A DNA stretch of 64,000 bases from CAZADH01 sp964483805. GTDB lineage: Bacteria > Muiribacteriota > Ozemobacteria > Ozemobacterales > Ozemobacteraceae. The first letter of the stretch is position 1. Every line of letters begins with the position of its first letter. The stretch spans positions 57,953 to 121,952 of the forward strand of contig CAZADH010000001.1 of NCBI GenBank assembly GCA_964483805.1, written 5' to 3'. Shown piece by piece: positions 53,411 through 62,244 of the stretch. The position numbers were made by a program, and so were the translations under genes. The notes beneath the pieces were generated by a model, which did not search any database, was not told where the DNA came from, and saw only the letters and a program-made list of their open reading frames with translations.

Positions 53411-54145
53411 GTGTGTGGTCGTTTCGCGTTTTTTTCGGCCATTTCGGCGCTGATGCGCTGGTTTGCCGGTGACGAGGTGCTCGTGCCGCCTGGTGCCGAC
53501 ACCGTCACCGGACCGCGCTACAACATTGCACCAACGGCGCCGGTGTGGGCGGTCCGCTCAGGCGATGACGGGCGGGTCGAGGCCGTGCGGTTGCGCTGGG
53601 GCCTCGTGCCGTCGTGGGCGACCGATATCACCGTTGGTGCGCGATTGATCAATGCCCGCAGTGAGACGGCGGCAACAAAGCCGTCGTTTCGCGACAGTTG
53701 GGTGCACCGTCGTTGCCTGATTGCCGCCGATGGCTTCTACGAGTGGCAGCAAGTCGATGCGCGCAAACAACCCCACTTTATTGCGCTTGCCGAATCCCGG
53801 CCGTTCTTCTTCGCCGGTTTATGGGATCGCTGGACGGCCGGCGACGGAACACCGCTGGACACCTGCACGATCCTGACCACCGCAGCCAACGCGGCGATCG
53901 CCCCGATTCATGAACGCATGCCGGTGATTCTGGCCGAGGTGGCAACCGCGCGAGCGTGGCTCGATGGTTCCGCCATCGGCATCGAGGAGTCCGGCCGCAG
54001 GAGTGGGCGGCAGGCGTGGCCCCCGCCGCTGGCCGACAACTCGCTGCGCATCGTTCCCGTCGGCACCGGCGTGGGGCGTGTGGGGTTCGATTCTCCTGAG
54101 TGTGTGCGGCCGCTTGCCCTGCCGACGCAGAGCCATCTGTTCTGA
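53411..54145 (+). CDS. SRAP-family (YedK/HMCES) abasic-site processing protein
   Basis: 244 aa. GTG start at 53411 places Cys2 directly after the initiator Met, as required for catalysis in this family (MCGRFAFF). Other signature elements: YNIAPTAPVWAVR, LRWGLVPSWA, LINARSETAATKPSF (Asn and Glu of the active site), CLIAADGFYEW, FAGLWDRW, ILTTAANAAIAPIHERMPVIL. SRAP proteins form a covalent thiazolidine link to abasic sites in single-stranded DNA. Stand-alone gene between leuS and a zinc-ribbon TPR gene; SOS-type regulation is not visible upstream. Confidence 0.93.
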   Translation: MCGRFAFFSAISALMRWFAGDEVLVPPGADTVTGPRYNIAPTAPVWAVRSGDDGRVEAVRLRWGLVPSWATDITVGARLINARSETAATKPSFRDSWVHRRCLIAADGFYEWQQVDARKQPHFIALAESRPFFFAGLWDRWTAGDGTPLDTCTILTTAANAAIAPIHERMPVILAEVATARAWLDGSAIGIEESGRRSGRQAWPPPLADNSLRIVPVGTGVGRVGFDSPECVRPLALPTQSHLF

Positions 54146-54251
54146 GCGGGGTCGCACGTCAAGGGAATTCGCCGTGTTGCGCCAACAGGTATGGTATGTT
54201 GTCACCGGGTTTGGGCGGTAATCTCGCGATCGACGAGTGAGGTGGTAGAAC

Positions 54252-54896
54252 GTGCAGGGTTACATCTGCGACAGTTGCGGTCACGACTACCTGGTGACCA
54301 AAGAGCACCATCAATACAACTGCCCGAAGTGTGGCAGCACCAGCGTGCGGCCCGATATCAAGGGGCAGCGTCGCATCTGGCCCGGCCTTGTCGTCATGGG
54401 AGTCGCTGGCGCCGTGGTGTACTACTCGATCAACCCACAAGAGATTCCACGTTCTCTCGATGACGTCGGGGCGACGGCCAAACGTGTGCAGGAACGCGTC
54501 GTCAAGGCTGTTGGCGGCAAGCCCGCGAAACCGAAGCCCGCGCCACAGACGGTCCAAACCTATGATTTCAGCGTCGATTGGCAAGCCGATCCGACCTTGG
54601 CGGGGCGTGACCTGCCGACGTTGACGCGTGATGCCAATCGGGCGATGGCCGCCGAGGAGTATGCGCAAGCCGAGATCCTGCTCAAAGAGATGATCCTGCG
54701 CTCGCCTCGCGACCTGAACACCTGGTCGACGCTGGCGCTCGTCTTGACAAAAACGCAAAAACGCGACGAGTTCAACGGAGTGATGCTGAAACTGCGGGGT
54801 TTCAATCGTGGGCTGTTCAAGACGACGCTCGACAACAAAATCATCCCGCCCGACTGGCGCGGTTTCTTTCGCGAGCAAACGGGATCAGGCTCCTAG
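54252..54896 (+). CDS. Zinc-ribbon, single-TM, TPR-like protein
   Basis: 214 aa. GTG at 54252 with GAGGTGG upstream. Residues 1-30 are a zinc ribbon (CDSCGHDY...CPKCGSTS), followed by one transmembrane segment about 43-60 (WPGLVVMGVAGAVVYYSI), a Lys/Pro-rich linker about 85-100, and a short helical TPR-like domain about 115-190 (ANRAMAAEEYAQAEILLKEM, LNTWSTLALVLTKTQKRDEF). Architecture suggests a cytoplasmic zinc ribbon tethered to the membrane. Family not recognised; function unknown. Confidence 0.72.
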   Translation: MQGYICDSCGHDYLVTKEHHQYNCPKCGSTSVRPDIKGQRRIWPGLVVMGVAGAVVYYSINPQEIPRSLDDVGATAKRVQERVVKAVGGKPAKPKPAPQTVQTYDFSVDWQADPTLAGRDLPTLTRDANRAMAAEEYAQAEILLKEMILRSPRDLNTWSTLALVLTKTQKRDEFNGVMLKLRGFNRGLFKTTLDNKIIPPDWRGFFREQTGSGS

Positions 54897-55053
54897 AGCC
54901 GCTTTTCGTAGAGTTTCCTCGATCCATTGGCGGCATTGCCCCGCGCTCGGCGTGGGTGTATCATTGCGCTGGTCCCACAGAGATTCTGGCGACTGAGGGC
55001 TTTCCCGGGTTCGCTGCCGTGGCGGGCCGATCCGGGCAGGGAAAGGAGCCGAC

Positions 55054-56151
55054 ATGAAGATTACCATCGACCAACTCAAAGATTCCGATTTGAAGCCCTT
55101 GTTTACTGATCCAGCCCGATTGGGTTTCTGTCGTACTTTCACCGATCGCATGCTGGTGATGCCGTTTTCCGAGGGGCGTGGTTGGCACGATGCCCGTATT
55201 TCAAAATACGGGCAGATTCCCATGGAACCGGCCTCGAGTGTGTTGCATTACGGACAGGAGATCTTTGAAGGTCTCAAGGCTTTCCATGGCCCGAAGGGCG
55301 AGATTCTGTTGTTCCGCGCCGAGAAAAATGCCCAGCGGTTCAACCGTTCGGCGTCGCGCCTGTGCATGCCCACGCTGCCCGAAGCCGATTTTCTCGAAGC
55401 CGTCGAAGCGATGGTCAAGCTCGAACACCGTTGGATTCCGAAACACCGTGGTTCGGCGCTGTACATCCGGCCGTTCATGGTGGCCAACGATACGATTCTC
55501 GGTGTGCGCGCCGCTTCCGAGTATCTGTTCATGATCATCCTCAGTCCGGTTGGCCCGTATTACACCGAAGGGTTCAACCCGATCAACCTGTTTGTCAGCG
55601 ATGAACTGACGCGCGCCGCCAAGGGCGGCATGGGTGAGGCAAAGACCGGTGGCAACTACGCCGTCAGCTTGTATGGCGGACGTATGGCTCGCGAGCAGGG
55701 GTGCGCCCAGGTGTTGTGGCTCGACGGGTCCAAGCATGAATTCGTCGAAGAAGTCGGGGCGATGAACATCTTCTTCGTCTTCGGCAAGACGTTGGTGACC
55801 CCGCGCCTCAACGGCAGCATCCTGCATGGCGTGACGCGTGACTCCGTATTGACACTGGGCCGGCACTTCGGTTGGCCGGTCGAGGAGCGTGAAGTCAGCA
55901 TCAAAGAGGTGCTCGACGGCATCGTGGCCGGCAAAGTCACTGAGGTTTTCGGCAGCGGCACGGCGGCAAGCATTTCGCCCGTCGGCATGCTGAAGTTCAA
56001 GGGTCACGAGTACGTGGTGGGCAACCGCGCGGTCGGTCCGATTACGCAGAAACTCTACGATTCGCTGCTGGCGCTGCAGTATGGCGAGACTGCCGACCCG
56101 TTCGGTTGGGTGCGGCGGATCGAGCTCGACAAGGCCGCCTCCGCGCGTTGA
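55054..56151 (+). CDS. ilvE: Branched-chain amino acid aminotransferase
   Basis: 365 aa, BCAT1/2-like length. ATG follows AAAGGAG. Fold-type IV PLP enzyme: PASSVLHYGQEIFEGLKAF, YIRPFMVAND, GEAKTGGNYAVSLYGGRMA with PLP-binding Lys197, QVLWLDG, FVEEVGAMNIFFVF, ILHGVTRDSVL, EVFGSGTAASISPVG. Catalyses reversible transamination of Leu, Ile and Val with 2-oxoglutarate. Stand-alone gene; no ilv/leu neighbours in the window. It converges on the transglutaminase gene. Confidence 0.95.
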   Translation: MKITIDQLKDSDLKPLFTDPARLGFCRTFTDRMLVMPFSEGRGWHDARISKYGQIPMEPASSVLHYGQEIFEGLKAFHGPKGEILLFRAEKNAQRFNRSASRLCMPTLPEADFLEAVEAMVKLEHRWIPKHRGSALYIRPFMVANDTILGVRAASEYLFMIILSPVGPYYTEGFNPINLFVSDELTRAAKGGMGEAKTGGNYAVSLYGGRMAREQGCAQVLWLDGSKHEFVEEVGAMNIFFVFGKTLVTPRLNGSILHGVTRDSVLTLGRHFGWPVEEREVSIKEVLDGIVAGKVTEVFGSGTAASISPVGMLKFKGHEYVVGNRAVGPITQKLYDSLLALQYGETADPFGWVRRIELDKAASAR

Positions 56152-56181
56152 TCTGGCGGCTGCGCAGGTGACCACGGCGGT

Positions 56182-58290
56182 TCATCCCGCGGTGTGATCC
56201 TGGGGCACCTCGACCCGTGGGCGTGGCCGAAGTTCCTGGACCAGCGCCAATGCCTCGGTGTCTGCTGCCTGTGCCTGCTCAGGCGAAGCAAATGCCGCCG
56301 TGGTAACGAGTTGGGCAAGCCGATCGAGCCGGCCCGCCTGTGTGGATATAAATACGTTGTGTGCTATCAGGCGTTCGTGATACTCGCGCGGCGTTTCGTG
56401 GTCTGCGCGGGGCAGGCACAGTAGACCGCTCCATGCGTGGTACCAATCGGGAATCCAGTGATGGGCATCACCGGTCGCGGTTCGCTGCCGCCGCAGGAGT
56501 CGGCGACGTTGGCGGATGTAGAGAAACAGCGACATCGCTGCGATCGACAGCAGCAGTTCACGGGGTGAATGGCGGATCGAGGTGATCAAAACGGACACGC
56601 GTGTGGCCAGTCGACGGTACCCCGCCAGTTGGTTCTCGCGGTCGAGCCGGTAGACGTAGTGAAACCACGTGGCCTCGAACTGATCCCACCACTCCCGCAG
56701 TTGGGCAAATTGATCGAGGAACGACCACCCGGGATCACGACTGGCCGGCGTCGGATCAAATGTGATCCACCCGTGCGTCGGAAAAAACACCTCGACCCAG
56801 GTGTGGGCGTCACTCTGTCGCACCGTGAAATACTGACCAAACTCGTTCCACTCGCTGATCGTGTAGCCATTTACGGGTCGTGCGGCGATGCCCAGGGAGC
56901 GCACCATCAAGACCATCGCCGAGGCGAAGTGCTCGCAAAAACCGCGTTTCGACTGAAACAGAAAGAACTCGATCGGGTCTCCGGCCTCGATGGGCAGGTC
57001 GTTGATTGCGTACCGGTGGTTGCGTTGCAGGTAGCGTTCGATGGTGCGCACGATCGAAAACAAACTGTCTTCGCCGGTGGTGATCTGGCGGGAGAGCTCG
57101 CGGATTCGCGGGGTAACGTCGCTGGCGATCGCGTAGATCTCGAGGAATCGGGGCAACGGCGGCATGGAAGCCAACAGGCTGTCCTCGAGCGGCGAGAGAT
57201 CGGGTCGCCCGATCTTCAATCGGGCCTGGTATCGTTGCACGCCGGTCCGCCGGCGATTGAAAGAGAGCGAACCATCGTCATCACGATGTAAATACGACAG
57301 GTCGGTCAACAGGTGCGTGGCCTGATCGGGCATGAACAAGATGGGCGGGTCGGTGTTTTCGAGGAGGATCTCGAACACCATTTCAGGCCGCGGGTCGCCG
57401 GCGAAATTGCCGATCGGCACCTCGCGGTTCCAGCGGGCTGGATAGATGAAACTCTGGGTCAGACCGGTGCGCGACCAGGTGCCGTCGCGATAGCCGACGA
57501 AGGCCCGACCGCGCAGATAACTCTGTTGCAGCGTTTGCCGCAACTCCTGGCGTACTTCGCCTTTGCTCACCGGGCGAATGCGCATGACCACCGTCGAATC
57601 GGCCAACAACGAGCCGACGTCGCCGAGTCGGATCGTCTCGGTGAACCCGATCAGCCGCCGCTGGCCGGCGGCAGGCGATATCCCGGTGGCACTCTGCCGG
57701 GGAATCGTATAGAAGAGGGCGGCCCAGACAATGATCGCGAAGAATGCTCCTCGAGCCAGTGGACCCCAGCGGTCACCAAGACTGCGACCCCTGTCGAAAC
57801 GCATCGTGACGCTGCTTTCCTGTTGCCATTGAGCAAGAAGATCGAGGCTGCGCAGAAGGGCGGCGATGAACGGAAACAGCGCTGCGGGCAGCACGAAATT
57901 GACGTTCATGGCGGCTGTGGCCAGAACCGGCATCGAGGCGACGAGCAGGGACTGGCGGGCTTTTCTGCCATCGTCGATGAGCATCCATTGCGCTACCATG
58001 GTTATCGAGGCCAGGTTACAGAGCGCGACGACGCCAGGCACTCCTTCACGCCACTGCCAACCGGCAAAAGCCAATGCTCCGAAGCACAAGAACGTGGACA
58101 GTGGGCGGGCCGCTGGCAGAGCCCGGCCGCGTAATACAAAGTATGCTGCCAGGAGCGAAATGGTCAGTGCCGGACCGCCGCGCACGTAGCCCGAGGTGAA
58201 ATAGGCAGCAAAGCCAAGCAGGCCGGTCGTGACCGTCCAGCGGAACAGCCCGGCCGGTAACGCGGGTGTCGGCGAACCCGTGCTGTTCAT
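56182..58290 (-). CDS. Membrane transglutaminase-like protein (DUF3488 + transglutaminase core)
   Basis: 702 aa. ATG at 58290 overlaps the stop of the DUF58 gene in ATGA. N-terminal half: about five to six transmembrane helices (DUF3488/TgpA type) through residue 200, a large external domain, then a transglutaminase core with Cys in KRGFCEHFASAMVLMVRSLGIAARPVNGY, His in DAHTWVEVFF and Asp in ITFDPTPAS. A further transmembrane helix (LLLSIAAMSLFLYI) and a cytoplasmic DUF4129-like tail (HETPREYHERL) follow. Third gene of a MoxR - DUF58 - TgpA operon, a widespread module linked to protein quality or envelope modification. Confidence 0.92.
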   Translation of the reverse strand: MNSTGSPTPALPAGLFRWTVTTGLLGFAAYFTSGYVRGGPALTISLLAAYFVLRGRALPAARPLSTFLCFGALAFAGWQWREGVPGVVALCNLASITMVAQWMLIDDGRKARQSLLVASMPVLATAAMNVNFVLPAALFPFIAALLRSLDLLAQWQQESSVTMRFDRGRSLGDRWGPLARGAFFAIIVWAALFYTIPRQSATGISPAAGQRRLIGFTETIRLGDVGSLLADSTVVMRIRPVSKGEVRQELRQTLQQSYLRGRAFVGYRDGTWSRTGLTQSFIYPARWNREVPIGNFAGDPRPEMVFEILLENTDPPILFMPDQATHLLTDLSYLHRDDDGSLSFNRRRTGVQRYQARLKIGRPDLSPLEDSLLASMPPLPRFLEIYAIASDVTPRIRELSRQITTGEDSLFSIVRTIERYLQRNHRYAINDLPIEAGDPIEFFLFQSKRGFCEHFASAMVLMVRSLGIAARPVNGYTISEWNEFGQYFTVRQSDAHTWVEVFFPTHGWITFDPTPASRDPGWSFLDQFAQLREWWDQFEATWFHYVYRLDRENQLAGYRRLATRVSVLITSIRHSPRELLLSIAAMSLFLYIRQRRRLLRRQRTATGDAHHWIPDWYHAWSGLLCLPRADHETPREYHERLIAHNVFISTQAGRLDRLAQLVTTAAFASPEQAQAADTEALALVQELRPRPRVEVPQDHTAG

Positions 58291-59380
58291 CGAGATCCAC
58301 CGATGGCTGTCAGCGTTGGTGCGGATACCGTCAGAGTGGCGATCGCGGTCGTCCCGCCGTGGGCGTCACCGAGCGAATCCGGCGTCAAAGCCCACGCACG
58401 TCGATCTGCGCTCTCGGGGGGCTGTGTAATATGTTGTGTTGATTCATAGGCGGCCAGCCAGCGCATGGCTCGGCGCAGGTTGTCAGCCTCCCGCAAGGCC
58501 AACCAACGGCCCGAACTGTCGAGGTCGGGAAGCCACAGCAACACGACCTCCTGGCGTTGGTGAAACTGCCACAGAACCGTGGCCGCCCGCCCGAGGAACT
58601 CCTCGAGGGCGGCGCCGGTTGCCGCGCCGGGAGCGAGCCACCACCGCACCGGCAACCCGCCGGGGTTGGTGCGGACGATCACCCATTCCTCTTCGGGAGA
58701 GCGTGCCGTGGCGCGCCAGTCGATGAGGCGGGCGTCTTCGTCGGCCTGGTACGGGCGATGCATCCAATAATCACCGGACGTGTCGCCCAGGTCGCGATCG
58801 ACGCGGGCCTGCCCGAGCACCGACCGCGACAGCCGAGCGGTCAGCGGGCGAGGCCATACCCAGGCCGATCCCGCCGCAACCGTTCGCTTTACCTCAAACA
58901 GTCCCAACGGGAACAAAGATTGGATGGTGAGTGGCGGCAATGGCTGTTGACCACGGCCAGACAACACCACGGTCGCCTTTCCCGGAAATGCCGTGTGTTC
59001 AGGCAGAGTGGCCAGATACTCGGAGCCGAAACTGAGTTGGCGGCGGCCGCGGCCCGCCCGATCGCGGAGCTCGACGGTGACATATACGGTATTGCCGCTG
59101 AAGCCCTCGGGAGTGCCGATGACCGACAGGTCGAGACCGTCGAGGTTCCTGCGCGATTGCACCAGGCCGACGATCAGCAGTGACAGACACCCCGTGCCCA
59201 GTAAATACAAGACATTGTTGGATGTGTTGCTGCCGGCGCCCAAAAGAAACAGGCCGAGACCAAGAAGTGCCATGCCGGTCGCGGTGATGCGTTGCTGCGT
59301 GATCGGGACCGGCATGCCCTCCGCGCCGACACCCGGTCCCGCCTCGACCGGTGCCCCCTCAGAGATGACGGCTGGTCCGC

Positions 59381-59384
<4 letters not shown>
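58287..59384 (-). CDS. DUF58 (vWA-related) membrane protein
   Basis: 365 aa. GTG at 59384 overlaps the moxR stop in GTGA, and its own stop overlaps the transglutaminase start in ATGA. Two N-terminal transmembrane helices (MALLGLGLFLLGAGSN; VLYLLGTGCLSLLIVGLV), then a beta-rich region, and the DUF58 signature HRPYQADEDARLIDWRATAR near 220-240 leading into a vWA-like domain. DUF58 proteins are partners of MoxR AAA+ ATPases. The strict 4-nt overlaps on both sides indicate stoichiometric expression of the complex. Confidence 0.9.
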
Positions 59385-60325
<941 letters not shown>

Positions 60326-60395
60326 GGCAGAACAGCTTATCACGCCGCCGCCACCCTGTCCAACCAGCGGCTGTGGATTGGGGACAGAACCCCGT

Positions 60396-62192
60396 TCAGT
60401 AATGCAGCAGAGTTCCTTGCAGGCTTGGGTCGTTGTCGCTGTTGGTATATTCGAGAATGGCGAGGTAGTGACCGCCGCGGCGCAGCTCATCGATGTCGGC
60501 ACCCTTGAACCGCCAGATCATGCTGCCCTCGCCTTCTTCCTTGCCCACCAGCTTGCCCTTGCCCAAAAGAACGAGGCGCGGCAGTTCGACGAGCGAAATC
60601 GACGCGCTGACCACCCAGTCTTCGGCTTTGTTGGCGGTGATCTCGGCCAGCAGCGAGGCCGAATTCGTTTCGGTGGCCTCAGGATTGCCAGCGGGCGCGG
60701 CATTGAGGTTCTTGTGCCGACGTTCGCGGCGGCGATTGATCGGAGTATCGGTGCTCGTGTCTTTGGGCGGAGCCGGCCGTTCGAAGCCGAGATTCAGGGC
60801 GCAGGGTTGCGACAACAGCGCCTTGGCAAAACTCTGGTGGGCGCCGTCGATGCGCCCGCGCGTGAAGTTCTGATCGTTGCTGACCAGGTAGCGGGCGAGC
60901 AGATTGCCGATGCGGTCACGCATCAGCGAACTCTGCCCCCGGCCGATGGCGACCTGCAAGACCTCTTCGAGCACGGTGTCGATGATGACCTCGCCGCCGT
61001 AGATCGCGGCTTCGAGAGCCAGCACCTGTGCCCGGGCCCGGTTGCGCGCCGATAGCAGACCGTGGGCCAGCAGCGGCTTGATCCGGCTCGACGCCTCTTT
61101 GTATCTGCCCTCGCAGAACGCGGCGTGGGTTGCGAACAGTTCGCGGTCGCCGGGCAACCATCGAGGAAACATCGACGAGGCCGAGTGCGGTACCGATTTG
61201 CTGAAGGGCCCCTTCAGTTCACCCAGTTGCGATTGCACGATCTTCGACTCGATGTCGAAATTGCGGTCTTTGGTCTCGGCTGCCAACGCGGCATACACGC
61301 CCTCGAGCAACCACAACGCCCCGTCGACGCGAGGGTAATCCTGGGGGGCGACGATCTTGAAATGCGCCAGCGCTTCGATCGCCTCCGGAAACCGCCCCTG
61401 CATCGCCAAAACCAGCCCCTTCGCATGCAGCCAAGGCAGGTCTTCACGGGGGAAGGCGGGCTGGAAATTGTATTCGCTGACAAGTTCGTACGCATCGGTG
61501 ACCTGGCCGCCAAGCGCCAACGTCTCGATCATCTGCAACCGGACATCCCGCGGCCCCTGCACCCGGCCGAACAGGCGGAAATCGCTCTTGTAGGCCGGGG
61601 TGCGCGCCAGGCAGTGGCGCAGCGAGTCGACCGCTGTCCACAGACTCTCGTCACGCTCGCCACCACGTTGCGTCAGCATCTTCATGGTGAAATACATGCC
61701 TTCGACGTATTCGAGGTCTGAAGCCACCTCGTTGGTCTTGAACCCGGCCCGGCACGAGCGCAACCACTTCTTGGCCACACGCAGGGTTTCCTGGATCGGT
61801 TTGATGTCGAGCTCAAACAGCGGCTCCGGTCGGCCGCCGACGAATTTCGCGTTGAGCCGCTGGGTCTCCCATTGTTTGCGGGCCTTGAGCGTGTTCGCCA
61901 AGACGAGATACAAGCGTGACTTGTCGATGATCTCCTGCTTCTTGGCGTCTTTTTCAGCGTTCATCAATACGCGAATGATCTCGTCGAGATCGCGCTCCTC
62001 GTAGTTCCGTTCGTCAATGGTTTCGAGCGCTTCCTTGGCCGAGAAAAAATACTGCTGCGGTGTGATCGACATCAACCCCTGTTTGCCTGCCGAGCAACCG
62101 CTGACCAGGGTGACATACCAGGCCAGAAGAGCGACAAACAATGCGCCCGTAAGTGTACGTGCAATACTACGTATTTTCATCCTCGAATCCAT
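60396..62192 (-). CDS. TPR-like lipoprotein, function unknown
   Basis: 598 aa. ATG at 62192 follows AGGAAGG by about six bases; ATG at 62180 is an alternative. Lipoprotein signal ending LVSGC. The helical body (about 45-470) contains TPR/SEL-like pairs (AKEALETIDERNYEERDLDEI, LVLANTLKARKQWE, LAMQGRFPEAIEALAHFKI, AAFCEGRYKEASSRIKPLL). A charged linker about 470-505 leads to a C-terminal segment (about 505-598) with hydrophobic strands. It lies between the DnaB-like gene and moxR on the same strand (52-bp and 70-bp gaps), but I see no functional link. Confidence 0.75.
   Translation of the reverse strand: MDSRMKIRSIARTLTGALFVALLAWYVTLVSGCSAGKQGLMSITPQQYFFSAKEALETIDERNYEERDLDEIIRVLMNAEKDAKKQEIIDKSRLYLVLANTLKARKQWETQRLNAKFVGGRPEPLFELDIKPIQETLRVAKKWLRSCRAGFKTNEVASDLEYVEGMYFTMKMLTQRGGERDESLWTAVDSLRHCLARTPAYKSDFRLFGRVQGPRDVRLQMIETLALGGQVTDAYELVSEYNFQPAFPREDLPWLHAKGLVLAMQGRFPEAIEALAHFKIVAPQDYPRVDGALWLLEGVYAALAAETKDRNFDIESKIVQSQLGELKGPFSKSVPHSASSMFPRWLPGDRELFATHAAFCEGRYKEASSRIKPLLAHGLLSARNRARAQVLALEAAIYGGEVIIDTVLEEVLQVAIGRGQSSLMRDRIGNLLARYLVSNDQNFTRGRIDGAHQSFAKALLSQPCALNLGFERPAPPKDTSTDTPINRRRERRHKNLNAAPAGNPEATETNSASLLAEITANKAEDWVVSASISLVELPRLVLLGKGKLVGKEEGEGSMIWRFKGADIDELRRGGHYLAILEYTNSDNDPSLQGTLLHY
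62163..62175. repeat. AATAC-N3-GTATT palindrome, exact copy 7
   Basis: Exact copy with spacer TAC, within the signal-peptide codons of the TPR-like lipoprotein gene. Confidence 0.75.
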
Positions 62193-62244
62193 AGAGACCT
62201 TCCTGTGAGACAATAAAGACAGCAATTAACAATTGACGCGTCGG